Origin: an uncultured Flammeovirgaceae bacterium
Lineage (GTDB): Bacteria > Bacteroidota > Bacteroidia > Cytophagales > Cyclobacteriaceae
Direction of reading: 5' to 3'
Assembly (NCBI GenBank): GCA_937884755.1
Contig: CAKZYJ010000168.1
Location: 1-52,071 of the forward strand
Length of the DNA stretch: 52,071 bases
The notes beneath the pieces were generated by a model. That model saw nothing but the letters and a program-made list of their open reading frames with translations. It searched no databases and was not told the origin of the DNA. Shown piece by piece: positions 37,210 through 46,329 of this stretch. The position numbers were made by a program, and so were the translations under genes. Each line of letters opens with the position of its first letter. The first letter of the stretch is position 1.

Positions 37210-40098
37210 CTATGAGTTCCTTTCCACTTTTTTGCTTTCTGACTCCAATCTCTCTAAAACTCTTTTCATACCCTTAGCAAATTTTTCTCCGGATATATCA
37301 ACGGTGCTTGATTCAATGAGACGTTTGACAATCTTTGGAAGGTAATACCGCTGATCTTCACGGCGCGCTAATTGACTATCAAATTCGTCTGAACCTCGTT
37401 TTTGCTTTCGTCTATTTAAGATTTTTTCATTTATTCTCTGAATTTTTTTTTCTATCTTATCCAAAGCGCTATCTACATAGCCCTCTTGACGGTATATGTT
37501 GGTTATCGTTACAGGGATGAAGCGTTCACCTTCACCTCTAATCTTTTCATCGTAGAGGCTTTTGATTATTTCCGAAGTAACCCAGCCCGATTGTAAGCTA
37601 TGTTCGGAAACCAATAAAACAGTGATTCTGCTTTTCCTTACGCCCTTATTAATAAAACTCTCGATATTTTCACCAGCCTCCATTGCAACATCATCCATAA
37701 AGACTGGATACCCTTCCTTTTTTAATACATCTATTATCCGATTGGCAGTCACTTTATCCTTATGGTTGTAGGAGAGAAATACTTTCATACTCTTTTGATT
37801 TGTCGGTTTTAGTTCTGATGTAGTAAGATCCTCAAAACCTCCCCTAAGATATCTGTCTTTAGAACTTAAGCCACCTTTAAGTGCTTTGATAGTTGTATTT
37901 TGATTAATGGCTTCTAATTCATTGTGGATGACCTCCAACAGTTCTTCCGAACCGGCTCCATAGCGGACAACTATTTTGCTCTTTTCATAATCCGCTTCCA
38001 CCATTGCGTACTGCCCCTTGTACTTTATCAACACACCAGACTGCCATCTGTCTTCTGTAGAATTCTTGGCCTTCACGATGAAGCGATGGATAAACAGTGC
38101 GGGTAAGAAACCGTAAGGAGTCTCACTCACCAGTCCTAATTCATATTCCTTGATATAATGCTTAAGAAGGTCCAGTTTAGCAGCGGGAATAAACTGTGGT
38201 ATGATATAAGCTCGATCCTCAAACTTTTTACCAAGCTCATGAGGGGTATTTTCAAAACAGGTCTCGGCACTCAGCATAAAATCTACAAACAATTCTCTTT
38301 CTTGATCGTCATATTCAGACCATACCTCGCAAATATCTTCGTAGCAGAAACTACCTTTATTAGCTTTCATGATTTCAAAATAATCGCTTTCTCTATCCAA
38401 TACTTGGTAGATTGCCCTGATGGCCCAGGCCTGGTCTAGAATAACATCACCGGAAAAATACGGGGGTTGATAATATAGAACTCCCGTATTATGAAAGAAA
38501 CGCAGTATGGTGCTAACCCGCTTTGCTTCACCTTCTTTCTGGCACCATTGCCGGAAGGTTTCCCAGTTTATTTTTTTTAGACTATTCTCTTTCGTTAATT
38601 CACTACGAATCTTCTCCCGGATATTTATCCAGGCAGTAGGCAGTTCTAATAACAATTCATCCCGAAGTTTAGGCACTTTCTCAACGGTCTTCCTAATTCT
38701 GTTTTCCAGCACCTTGAAATTTGTACCTTCTTTCGCACTCAACTGTATAAAGTAGGTTATGGGATACTGTTTTTTGAGACTATTCTGATCGGTTTGAGGT
38801 ATTTCCTTTTGATCAGACAAATCCATTTTATTTTGCAGAACCAATACCGGGTTCCCTTTACCAAAGAGGTTGGCGTACTCTAGCCAATAGGTAAGATTTT
38901 CGTTTTTATCCCTTTTTTGCTGCAATTTAGGGTCAGGGTCTTCATTTTCTAAATCCCATACCAGCAGGGATAAAGCGCGAGTTTGAAAAAAGATGCGGTG
39001 GGTAGAGTGATAGAGAATCTGCCCACCGGAATCCCAGAGAGTCACTCTTAGCCCTTCCTCAAAAAGGTTACTTTTCACCTGACAGGGAAGCAGGTTGATG
39101 GCATGGGTAGAATCGTGTTCGGGGTTGAATTGGAATTGCTCTTTTTCTGAGAGTCTAAGGGCAATTTGGGTTTTACCCACACCTCCATTACCAATCAATA
39201 AAGCTTTCACTTCATTGTTGATACTACTTCCCTTTGCCTTAGCCTCAAGGAAGTTTCGTACATCCTCCAATACATTCTCGGCCATATCAAAGATATAGGG
39301 AGGAACATTTTTAATGGGATTTCCGTCTATTCTAAGTTTAGACAAGGAGGGTAAGGATTTTAAAAATTCAAGGGAAATATCCGTGATTTCATTATCCCGC
39401 AAATTCAGTGTTTGTAACTGTCTAAGGGATTGCAAAACTGATATGTCCTGAATTTGATTACCACGTAAATTCAGCATTTTCAAATTTCTAAGGCATCGCA
39501 AAATCAAGGTATCTTTGTCTTGAATACGATTAAAACCTAGATTTAGCGTTTCCAGGTCGGTAAGCTCTTGCAACGAGGAGAGGTCCTGGATTTGATTACC
39601 ACGTAAATCCAGCGTTTTCAAGTCCTTGAGTCCTTGCAGCGGGGATAGGTTCTGAATACGATTAAAACCTAAGATTAAGGTTTGCAAATCCTTAAGCCCT
39701 TGCAGTGGGGAGAGGTCCTGAATTTTATTATTACGTAAATTCAGCGTTTTCAACTGTGGGAAGAATTGCACAAAGGAGATATTGTCGATATCCCAATTTT
39801 TTGATTCCCACGACTCAGAACAAATAAACTTGGTTAAGTTGGTGAGCACTTTAATATCCAGAGGAACAGAAGATAGCCGATTTGCAGAACCAGAATTTCT
39901 GCTCTGCTTTCTCACAAATTTGCCTGAGCCTGACTTCCACTCGAACCATTTATTGCTCAGTATCAAGGTTTCCACGTGGGCGCATGCAAACAGCTCCGGT
40001 AGTTCATTAAGGTCAGTAATGCCACAGTTACCCAGGTCTAGGTAGGTGGATTGGGATTCTAAGCATTCTTCTATCAATTTTTGGGCTTGGTCGGTCAT
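37210..40098 (-). CDS. Second ROCO-family protein: LRR - Roc GTPase - COR - TIR
   Basis: A 962-aa protein. The LRR domain (1-275) starts with the same cap as the other two LRR proteins (STYLDLGNCGITDL) and has about seven repeats. Roc: G1 GNGGVGKTQ near 300, G3 DSGGQ near 355, G4 NKMD near 420. The COR region is ~480-740. A TIR domain begins at MKVFLSYNHKDK near 769, of the TIR_2 type, with likely catalytic Glu in GWVTSEIIKS. Its TIR differs clearly from that of the first ROCO, and there is no EAD; the C-terminal ~60 residues are a charged helix. It stands alone, convergent with the PhoD-DUF6603 operon, whose last ORF ends 8 nt away. It probably senses through LRRs and switches a TIR NADase by GTP state. 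Confidence 0.88.
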   Translation of the reverse strand: MTDQAQKLIEECLESQSTYLDLGNCGITDLNELPELFACAHVETLILSNKWFEWKSGSGKFVRKQSRNSGSANRLSSVPLDIKVLTNLTKFICSESWESKNWDIDNISFVQFFPQLKTLNLRNNKIQDLSPLQGLKDLQTLILGFNRIQNLSPLQGLKDLKTLDLRGNQIQDLSSLQELTDLETLNLGFNRIQDKDTLILRCLRNLKMLNLRGNQIQDISVLQSLRQLQTLNLRDNEITDISLEFLKSLPSLSKLRIDGNPIKNVPPYIFDMAENVLEDVRNFLEAKAKGSSINNEVKALLIGNGGVGKTQIALRLSEKEQFQFNPEHDSTHAINLLPCQVKSNLFEEGLRVTLWDSGGQILYHSTHRIFFQTRALSLLVWDLENEDPDPKLQQKRDKNENLTYWLEYANLFGKGNPVLVLQNKMDLSDQKEIPQTDQNSLKKQYPITYFIQLSAKEGTNFKVLENRIRKTVEKVPKLRDELLLELPTAWINIREKIRSELTKENSLKKINWETFRQWCQKEGEAKRVSTILRFFHNTGVLYYQPPYFSGDVILDQAWAIRAIYQVLDRESDYFEIMKANKGSFCYEDICEVWSEYDDQERELFVDFMLSAETCFENTPHELGKKFEDRAYIIPQFIPAAKLDLLKHYIKEYELGLVSETPYGFLPALFIHRFIVKAKNSTEDRWQSGVLIKYKGQYAMVEADYEKSKIVVRYGAGSEELLEVIHNELEAINQNTTIKALKGGLSSKDRYLRGGFEDLTTSELKPTNQKSMKVFLSYNHKDKVTANRIIDVLKKEGYPVFMDDVAMEAGENIESFINKGVRKSRITVLLVSEHSLQSGWVTSEIIKSLYDEKIRGEGERFIPVTITNIYRQEGYVDSALDKIEKKIQRINEKILNRRKQKRGSDEFDSQLARREDQRYYLPKIVKRLIESSTVDISGEKFAKGMKRVLERLESESKKVERNS
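39390..39760 (-). repeat. LRR-coding repeat array of the second ROCO gene
   Basis: About five to six 66-bp units encode NxIQDLSxLQxLxDLxTLxL repeats. Units around 39580-39720 are highly alike in DNA, which suggests recent duplication within the array. Confidence 0.78.
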
Positions 40099-40571
40099 AG
40101 ATGAGAGCCATGTTTATTCTATCGGAATTGAAAATACTTGATTCTCATTTGATATTCAATAGATGATAATAAATGTTTAAAACTATCCTTTAACCTTGCC
40201 ATTTTTGACCCTCACTATTATGCTATCTTGCCTATAGCCCCAAGGTGTAAGAACTAGTAACTTTATATCCTTAAAAAAGTCACTCTCCTCTTCAGCCAAT
40301 AAGGAAATATAAGGTTACAGAAAAATCGAGTGCAGGCAAACGTTCACGTGTCGGCGCGGCAATTTGATTGGCTACGCCAAAGGAAAACGATTGCAATCTT
40401 AATTTACTAGCAGCAGCTCATACTTGGTGCTCAGGTTTGAAAACTACATCCAAGAACTGCTTGATGTGCAATATTATTGATAATCTGTGTGATAGATTTA
40501 GGTTAAAAATCACTCTTAGAAAAAGATAAATAGTTATATTGAAACAAATATCAACTTAAACTAATCTAACC
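40099..40571. other. Divergent intergenic region, no gene seen
   Basis: This separates the minus-strand second ROCO gene from the plus-strand gasdermin-like/CHAT pair and should carry both promoters. I see no clear consensus box, RNA gene or repeat. Confidence 0.5.
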
Positions 40572-41321
40572 ATGGGCTTACCCCGCGATTACAACAAAGC
40601 ACTCCACCGCCACGCTAACTTTCACGCTACTTGGTTTCCGATTACGGTACCCCACCGTATTGGGGATTATGGCTTAATTCAAAATGGCGTCTTTCAGAAA
40701 ATTGGTCATCTAGACCAATTGAAAGACGATGGTTTTGATGTACCTATCGAAACTAGGGAAGGTAATCCAACTACCTTAGATTTTCTTTCCGAAGGCGCCA
40801 AAATGGTCAGAGTAGTGTCAGGAGTGGAAGTTCCTGAGCTTCCAGTAGCCAATGTAAATGCTTCGGTGAAGTTTAAGTTCGAGAAGGAAAACTCCTTCGT
40901 ACTTAAAGCAGCGGAAATTAAGGTAGAACAAATGGAGAACATCGATCAGGTAGCTCGTAAACTAGCAATTTTGCGACGAGAGAAAAAGTGGTCCCATCGT
41001 AATAAAGTAGTTTCAGCTACCTATACCGGTCAGCAGTGCTTAGTGCTACTTTCAAGCGAACGAGGAACTGAAGTAGGATTTGAGGGGGAAGCTAGTGCGT
41101 TGAAACAACTCGAGATGGGCAAAATTACCTTAAAGCCCCAAGTTACCTTTAGTAGTGATACTATTCTTAGAAGCATCGGAGACACAGGGGTTATTGGGAT
41201 TGGCTTATTCAAACTTAGAATGCTTAACAGTGCAGTCAATATTTTAAATAATGGTGAGCTTACCGAAGAAGAGTTAGCTATTGATGACAGTTTAGGAGAA
41301 GAGATTCAGGATGATATTTAA
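40572..41321 (+). CDS. Candidate bacterial gasdermin-like pore former (hypothetical protein)
   Basis: A 249-aa protein with no recognised motif. Its layout resembles gasdermin N-domains: an early WFPITVPHRIGDYGLI strand region, a beta-rich centre (NVNASVKFKFEKENSFVL), a helical LAILRREKKWSHRNK segment followed by strand VVSATYTGQQCLVLL, then Gly-rich beta strands. The last ~25 residues are acidic (EEELAIDDSLGEEIQDD) and could be the short inhibitory tail of bacterial gasdermins. The gene lies 85 nt upstream of a CHAT protease, the arrangement known for bacterial gasdermin operons. Against this, there is no N-terminal Cys for palmitoylation and overall identity is not obvious by eye. Treat the gasdermin call as a hypothesis. 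Confidence 0.4.
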   Translation: MGLPRDYNKALHRHANFHATWFPITVPHRIGDYGLIQNGVFQKIGHLDQLKDDGFDVPIETREGNPTTLDFLSEGAKMVRVVSGVEVPELPVANVNASVKFKFEKENSFVLKAAEIKVEQMENIDQVARKLAILRREKKWSHRNKVVSATYTGQQCLVLLSSERGTEVGFEGEASALKQLEMGKITLKPQVTFSSDTILRSIGDTGVIGIGLFKLRMLNSAVNILNNGELTEEELAIDDSLGEEIQDDI

Positions 41322-41406
41322 TACTGTTGGGTAGGGCTGTATGAGTCCGCACCTGCCTTGAGTGTTTTTATTCTTTATTTGTTGATACTATAACTCCAAA
41401 GTTATT

Positions 41407-43350
41407 ATGGAATCAATCAGAATGAACTTTATTCGTAGCGGAGAGGATGCCGGTATGATTCAAAAAAACCGACCCTATCACGTAGTCATTGAATCTACGA
41501 CAGATCAGTCTTCTCAACATCGACAATTTGACATGTCGTTCAGCCACGAAGAACTCTTAGATCTACTGGTTTGCTTGCGGTACCATCAAGAGATTAGTGA
41601 ACAAAAGCAACAAGAAGCGCTGGAAAAGTTGAGTCAAGAAGCCACTAAGACCCTCAGAACACCTAATTTCACCAATGAAGAGCTAGTACAGATTGATATT
41701 GTTACTAACGCTAGAGAATTATATGCACTACCTTTTGAAGCAGTTTTGGATGCTGATAGTGCACCGTTATTAGTTAATCAAAAAAACCCGATAGTCCTTA
41801 CTCGGAGGGCACTTAAGCCCCTTTCCGAAAAGAAAACTCGGTGGCCCGCCCGCCCTCGGGTACTCTTCGCCTACGCTTCTCCAACATGGATTCTTGGATC
41901 TACAGTTCCGGCTGAAAAACACAAGGAAGTATTGCTGAGAGCCTTACAACCCTGGGTAGATCCTTTGCCGGGTGTGGATATGGTTATTGGCAATGAAAAG
42001 TCAGTCATTACCACGTTAAAGGAAGCTAGTTTAGACGATATTAAACAAGCAATTGAGCAAGGATATAAAGACCAAAAACCTTATACCCATGTACATCTGC
42101 TGGCACACGGTATGATCATTAAAGATCCTCTACGCAGGCATCGGGAACGATTTGGGGTAGCATTAGACTCCGCTGATCGGACCGTTACCCCACCCGAAAA
42201 AATAGTAGAGGCTATTCTACCGAAGACCCTAAACCAAGACCGAGAATCCACTAATCCGGTTATGGTTACTTTAGCTATCTGTGATGGGGGGAATCAGAGT
42301 AACACGGTGGTGGAGGTAGGCAGTCTGGCTCAAGAGTTACACCAAGCAGGCGTACCAATCGTAATAGCATCACAATTACCGTTGACTTTTCCCGGTTCTA
42401 CCATCATTGCCGAAACGCTGTACCGGCAATGGATGGATGGAGAGGATATCCGAGAAGGATTATACCAAGCCCGAAGCAATCTTTATCGCGCCAAAAACAC
42501 TACCTACCACGACTGGGTCGGTATGGTGGCATATGTACGGTTACCCGAAGGTTACCATGATTATTTACTGGATATTAGACTACAGAGTCAATTGGCTGCT
42601 TTAGAGACCACCTCTAAATACGCCAATGTACTTCTAGAACAGAGCATTAAAGAAACCTGGCAGTATGAGCAAGTGACTAAACGGTTACAGACGTGTATTG
42701 ATTCGCTTACAAAGTACTTAGACCAATACTCTTCGGAAACGAGTTCTGACGTAAAAGTAGAGATAGTACAAGAAACGCAAGGTCTGCTGGGAAGTGCCTA
42801 TAAACGTCTTTCAGAATTATTATTTCGGCGAGCTGGTATCGAGGAAGCCGAAGCTGATCAGCGTCATCAAGAAGAGGTGGAAGCCCTAAAAAATGCCTAT
42901 CAATGTTACAAACAAGGTTTTCTATACAATACCTCTCACCACTGGAACGGAGTACAATATTTAGCCCTTCAGATGGTGCTGACCGGTCGGATTGAGAAAA
43001 TTGGCGAATGGTATGCCTGTCAGGTAGCGGCCGAACGAGATCTGTCCCCAGACTGCCTGGTTCAGAGGCAAGTCTGGGCAAGAGGCTCTCTTGCTGAATT
43101 AGATTTAATAGCATCCATCAGTGGTAACCTACACTACAATCCTGAAATTACCAAAAATCGCTTAGCAGAATTACATGAACTAGTAAAGAAAAATCCTAAT
43201 AATTTCTCTGGACTTAATCCAGTACTTTCCACACACCGGCAATTCGCTAGGTATGCAAATTGGTGGAATAAGGAAAATGGCTTCTTCAATGATGCTGATT
43301 CGGATCTAAGTGGTGAAGCTAAGAAGCTTTTAGAAATTTTTAGTAACTAA
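41407..43350 (+). CDS. CHAT-domain caspase-like protease with C-terminal TPR-like region
   Basis: A 647-aa protein. A CHAT domain spans about residues 90-390: ALPFEAVL strand segment near 114, catalytic His in HLLAHGM near 234, catalytic Cys in LAICDGG near 290, and GVPIVIASQLPLTFPGS plus DWVGMVAYVR near the end. The C-terminal half is helical (~400-640), with TPR-like pieces such as NAYQCYKQGFLYNTSHH. CHAT proteases are activated by an attached or associated sensor and cleave partner proteins, for example gasdermins. The preceding gene is the obvious substrate candidate. The N-terminal ~90 residues, with a FDMSFSHEELLDLL segment, resemble regulatory regions seen before CHAT domains in conflict systems. 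Confidence 0.85.
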   Translation: MESIRMNFIRSGEDAGMIQKNRPYHVVIESTTDQSSQHRQFDMSFSHEELLDLLVCLRYHQEISEQKQQEALEKLSQEATKTLRTPNFTNEELVQIDIVTNARELYALPFEAVLDADSAPLLVNQKNPIVLTRRALKPLSEKKTRWPARPRVLFAYASPTWILGSTVPAEKHKEVLLRALQPWVDPLPGVDMVIGNEKSVITTLKEASLDDIKQAIEQGYKDQKPYTHVHLLAHGMIIKDPLRRHRERFGVALDSADRTVTPPEKIVEAILPKTLNQDRESTNPVMVTLAICDGGNQSNTVVEVGSLAQELHQAGVPIVIASQLPLTFPGSTIIAETLYRQWMDGEDIREGLYQARSNLYRAKNTTYHDWVGMVAYVRLPEGYHDYLLDIRLQSQLAALETTSKYANVLLEQSIKETWQYEQVTKRLQTCIDSLTKYLDQYSSETSSDVKVEIVQETQGLLGSAYKRLSELLFRRAGIEEAEADQRHQEEVEALKNAYQCYKQGFLYNTSHHWNGVQYLALQMVLTGRIEKIGEWYACQVAAERDLSPDCLVQRQVWARGSLAELDLIASISGNLHYNPEITKNRLAELHELVKKNPNNFSGLNPVLSTHRQFARYANWWNKENGFFNDADSDLSGEAKKLLEIFSN

Positions 43351-43456
43351 TCCTTTAAATATCCTTTATAAATGGGAGACAAATAACTAAGTTTATCAAA
43401 CCTTTATAATTTAGAATGATTAGTTGTCCTTCCTTCCATTTATCTTAGTAAATCCA

Positions 43457-44512
43457 ATGGATAAACCTATAATTTTTTTGAGCCATTCTTCAAAGGATAG
43501 TCCTATTCTAAAACGCCTAAAGAAAATATTAGATGATAAACTTCAAGGTTTTGTAACAACTTTTTTATCCTCAGATGGCCAAAGTATTCCATTCGGAACG
43601 AATTGGTCTTCTAAAGTTGAAGAAGCGTTAAAGATGTGTTCATTGGTATTTGTGTTTATTTCACCAAATTCTATCTATTCCAAATGGGTATATTTTGAAT
43701 CCGGTATGACATATGGAAAAAATAAAAAAGTTGTACCTGTAGGAATATTGGGTACAGATATAAGTGAGGCCACTGGGCCATTATATAGTTTACAGGGATT
43801 CAATATAGGAAGTATTGATAGTTTAAATAACTTGATTACTGTTATTAATAATGAGTATAATTTGTCGCTATCTATGGAATTTAATGAAAGTGATTATGAG
43901 CATATTTTTCAAATGGAAGACACTTCAGAAAATAGTCTGTTTCGGGATCTTTCATATCTAATAGCAAAAGTTACTTTTTACCTTCACGACTACAGAGATG
44001 AAAAATCTGTCAACACTTTTTATAGAGAAATAAAAGCTGTTGAGGATAGTATCAAAAATTCCAAATTTGGTATAAATGCCGTAAAGCTTAATGATTCAAT
44101 TCAGACCTTTGGTTTATTAGTACAATGGATTGATCGTGTTAATTATATTTTCGCAATTCTTGATCCAGATTTAACAACAATCACTTTTCCAATAGTTCAA
44201 CAAATGGTAGATGAGATAGCGCTAAAAGAAAATAGAGTTTTTAAGTTCGATATTGATTTTAAACCAAGCGTCAATGTAATATCAGAAAGCTATCGAATAA
44301 CATCAAAAATTTTTGAGTCAAAAATCTCTTTAGCTGAAGAAAATTTGTTTGAGTATGACAATATAGTTTTCAATATAAAAAAAATTCCTGGTAGAGATAA
44401 AAGGATTGAGATGACAGTTAAATACGAAGGAGTGAAGTTAGTTAATATTCCATTATATAAATTAATCAAGCTACTTTTTGAAAAAGAAATTATCTTTCTT
44501 GATAGCAGATAG
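43457..44512 (+). CDS. TIR-domain protein, putative NADase effector
   Basis: The start is placed at the ATG at 43457; the longer frame opens with TTG at 43424. The N-terminal ~140 residues form a TIR domain: IIFLSHSSKD at the first strand, an LSSDGQSIPFGTNW loop, VFVFISPNS, and the conserved WVYFESG with the likely catalytic Glu. The C-terminal ~200 residues are helix-rich and unrecognised, possibly a sensor or partner-binding domain. The gene is noticeably AT-rich and uses A/T-ending codons more than its neighbours, which hints at separate acquisition. It follows the CHAT gene by about 106 nt, so it may or may not belong to that system. Confidence 0.82.
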   Translation: MDKPIIFLSHSSKDSPILKRLKKILDDKLQGFVTTFLSSDGQSIPFGTNWSSKVEEALKMCSLVFVFISPNSIYSKWVYFESGMTYGKNKKVVPVGILGTDISEATGPLYSLQGFNIGSIDSLNNLITVINNEYNLSLSMEFNESDYEHIFQMEDTSENSLFRDLSYLIAKVTFYLHDYRDEKSVNTFYREIKAVEDSIKNSKFGINAVKLNDSIQTFGLLVQWIDRVNYIFAILDPDLTTITFPIVQQMVDEIALKENRVFKFDIDFKPSVNVISESYRITSKIFESKISLAEENLFEYDNIVFNIKKIPGRDKRIEMTVKYEGVKLVNIPLYKLIKLLFEKEIIFLDSR

Positions 44513-44586
44513 TTACAGAATTTTGGATATTACATATTTCTAGAAGTGAGTGCCAGCCTTTGAAGTTGTCTAAGAAGTAGAAATGA

Positions 44587-45018
44587 TCAATTTAGGATCA
44601 ATTGGTCTATTAGTAGATAGGGTATACCATGGGCTTGATCAAAATCTTCGGCAATGGAACGAAGTTGGGTGTTTTGATTTAAGTAACTTGCTTGAGCGTG
44701 CCATCTGTGGCGAGCCAGAACATCAATATGGCTATCAAACTCCTTTTCGCTTTTAACTGTAGTATCTTCAACTGCTCTTTCTGCCATTTTATGTAATTTT
44801 AAGTACAAAGTAGGATGTGCTTCTTGACAGAATTGAGCAATATGTGCGATCGTACTTTGAATATTTTCAAGAAAACTATTTTCCGAAAGACCTCGCTGAC
44901 GATAGTGCTTAAGCGCTAATAAAGTCTTATGCAAATTGCCTCGCATGGATATTGCTTTTTGAAGCAAATTATAGATTTGGTCTCCTGCAACTGAAATATG
45001 ATAATCAGTATTTGCCAA
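44587..45018 (-). CDS. Small helical protein of unknown function (143 aa), possibly 5'-incomplete
   Basis: The product is predicted all-helical and basic/polar, with no domain I recognise. The only start in frame before an upstream stop is TTG at 45018 (LANTDYHIS); the first ATG is at residue 25 (44946). The IS3-family element begins about 93 bp upstream, so the original promoter or first codons may have been lost. It lies convergent with the TIR gene. It might be an adaptor of the neighbouring TIR gene or a leftover of another operon. Confidence 0.45.
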   Translation of the reverse strand: MANTDYHISVAGDQIYNLLQKAISMRGNLHKTLLALKHYRQRGLSENSFLENIQSTIAHIAQFCQEAHPTLYLKLHKMAERAVEDTTVKSEKEFDSHIDVLARHRWHAQASYLNQNTQLRSIAEDFDQAHGIPYLLIDQLILN

Positions 45019-45118
45019 TTGAGCCTCTGATATCTCAAAAAATTAATCGATACGAGATTAGTTCGCCTTATTTGTTTTGGTACCAAACAAAACTATAAAT
45101 AATCGTATGAGTGACCCT

Positions 45119-45949
45119 TTACTGAATTTCGGACCACTGAAAAGTGGAAAATCGGCCGTCATTGACTTCGTTGTTATGCACCTCTTCGGGTGTTTTGTAC
45201 TCGAGCGAACTGTGTGGTCTGTACTCGTTATACTCTCTTCTCCAAGCTTCTATTTTATCAATAGCATCTTCCAAAGATAAGAACCAATTGACATTCGAAC
45301 ATTCATCGCGGAAACTACCATTGAACGATTCAATATAGGCATTATCCGTGGGTTTTCCCGGCCTAGAGAAATCTAAGGTTACTTTGTTGTCATAGGCCCA
45401 TTTATCAAGTGCTTTTGATATAAATTCGCTGCCATTATCTACCTGTATCCGATCAGGTGTAGTATCAATTATAGATTTTAAATTTTCCATAACCTGAACG
45501 ACATCTTCTCCTTTAATGGATTGGCCTGGATGGATCGCAAGGCATTTCCGACTATAATTATCCACTACAGTTAAGACCCGGAATCGGCGGCCATCGAAGA
45601 GTTGATCAGCCACAAAATCCATACTCCAACATTGATTGATACTAGAAACATCTAATCTATCTAGACGGTGTGAACCACTTCTACTTCTTCGTGGCCTTTT
45701 ACTACGTAAATTTAACCCCTCTAACTTATAAAGCCTATAAACGCGATTTCTGCTATCTCGCCAGCCTTCCCTTCGAAGCAGAATATGAATCCTGTCAAGA
45801 CCGTAACGGACTCTAGTCATCGCTATCTCTCGCATGCGCCTTCGGATGGCCTGCTCATCCCTGGCTTGCGATTGATAATACCACATGGATCTATGTAGTA
45901 AAACAAGCTTGCAGGCTCGCCGGATGGTGATCCTATAATCATCCATCAT
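45119..45949 (-). CDS. IS3-family transposase OrfB (DDE integrase)
   Basis: OrfB has the rve integrase core: the first Asp in SMDFVADQLFDG, the second in IQVDNGSEF and the Glu in AYIESFNGSFRDE, giving the DDE triad. An HTH_21 segment (IRRRMREIAMTRVRYG) precedes it. The frame extends upstream without ATG to the A8 slippery run, so the working protein is the OrfAB fusion starting at 46248; the internal ATG at 45949 is only the first Met. All catalytic residues are intact, so the element may be active. Confidence 0.92.
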   Translation of the reverse strand: MMDDYRITIRRACKLVLLHRSMWYYQSQARDEQAIRRRMREIAMTRVRYGLDRIHILLRREGWRDSRNRVYRLYKLEGLNLRSKRPRRSRSGSHRLDRLDVSSINQCWSMDFVADQLFDGRRFRVLTVVDNYSRKCLAIHPGQSIKGEDVVQVMENLKSIIDTTPDRIQVDNGSEFISKALDKWAYDNKVTLDFSRPGKPTDNAYIESFNGSFRDECSNVNWFLSLEDAIDKIEAWRREYNEYRPHSSLEYKTPEEVHNNEVNDGRFSTFQWSEIQ

Positions 45950-45981
45950 CTGTTGGGCTAGTTCTTTACTCTTAGCAGGCT

Positions 45982-46248
45982 TTAGAGCTTTTTTTTGATG
46001 ACGTCTTGAAGCATTTGCTTATCTAGCGAAAGATCTGCAACCAGTTTTTTTAATTGAGCATTTTCTTCTTTTAATTGGCGAAGTTCTCTCAGCTCACTTA
46101 CCCCCAGACCGCCATATTTCTTTTTCCAATTGTAGAATGTGGCTTCACTGATGCCCATCTTACGACATACTTCTTCAACCTTGGTTCCTGTTTCCGCCTG
46201 CTTAAGGGCAAAAATAATTTGTGACTCTGTGAACTTAGACTTTTTCAT
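45982..46248 (-). CDS. IS3-family transposase OrfA (HTH protein)
   Basis: The 88-aa OrfA has the typical HTH_Tnp_1 start (KFTESQIIFALKQAE), a GISEATFYNWKKKYGG recognition helix and a leucine-zipper end (LKEENAQLKKLVADLSLD), as in the IS407 subgroup. It ends in KKKL at an A8 run (45989-45996), the -1 frameshift site that fuses it to OrfB. Confidence 0.92.
   Translation of the reverse strand: MKKSKFTESQIIFALKQAETGTKVEEVCRKMGISEATFYNWKKKYGGLGVSELRELRQLKEENAQLKKLVADLSLDKQMLQDVIKKKL
45989..45996 (-). other. Programmed -1 frameshift slippery run in the IS
   Basis: On the minus strand, AAAAAAAAG contains the A_AAA_AAG heptamer in the orfA frame. A -1 slip leads into ALKPAKSKELAQQ and then OrfB without a stop, which is the standard IS3 arrangement. 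Confidence 0.8.
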
Positions 46249-46329
46249 CGTTATCTGCTTTGGTTAATACTACGATTTAAAAGCCAATTTTCTCTAATTT
46301 ACACTGTCCGATTTTTTGGTAAGAGGTCA

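Larger units (their letters stand above)
45112..46329 (-). mobile_element. IS3-family (IS407-like) insertion sequence
   Basis: The element of about 1218 bp is bounded by imperfect inverted ends. The left end reads TGACCCTTTACTG with TCGGAC 17 nt inside; the right end, read inward on the minus strand, starts TGACCTCTTACC with TCGGAC 18 nt inside. Both start with TG as IS3 ends do. It carries orfA and orfB in the usual -1 frameshift layout. Flanking bases show no clear 3-4 bp target duplication. Boundaries are estimated from the inverted ends and may be off by a few bases. Confidence 0.8.

Noticed and set aside
42707-43114. A 135-codon minus-strand frame inside the CHAT gene
   Set aside because: It is antisense to the C-terminal helical part of the CHAT protease and has no supporting features.
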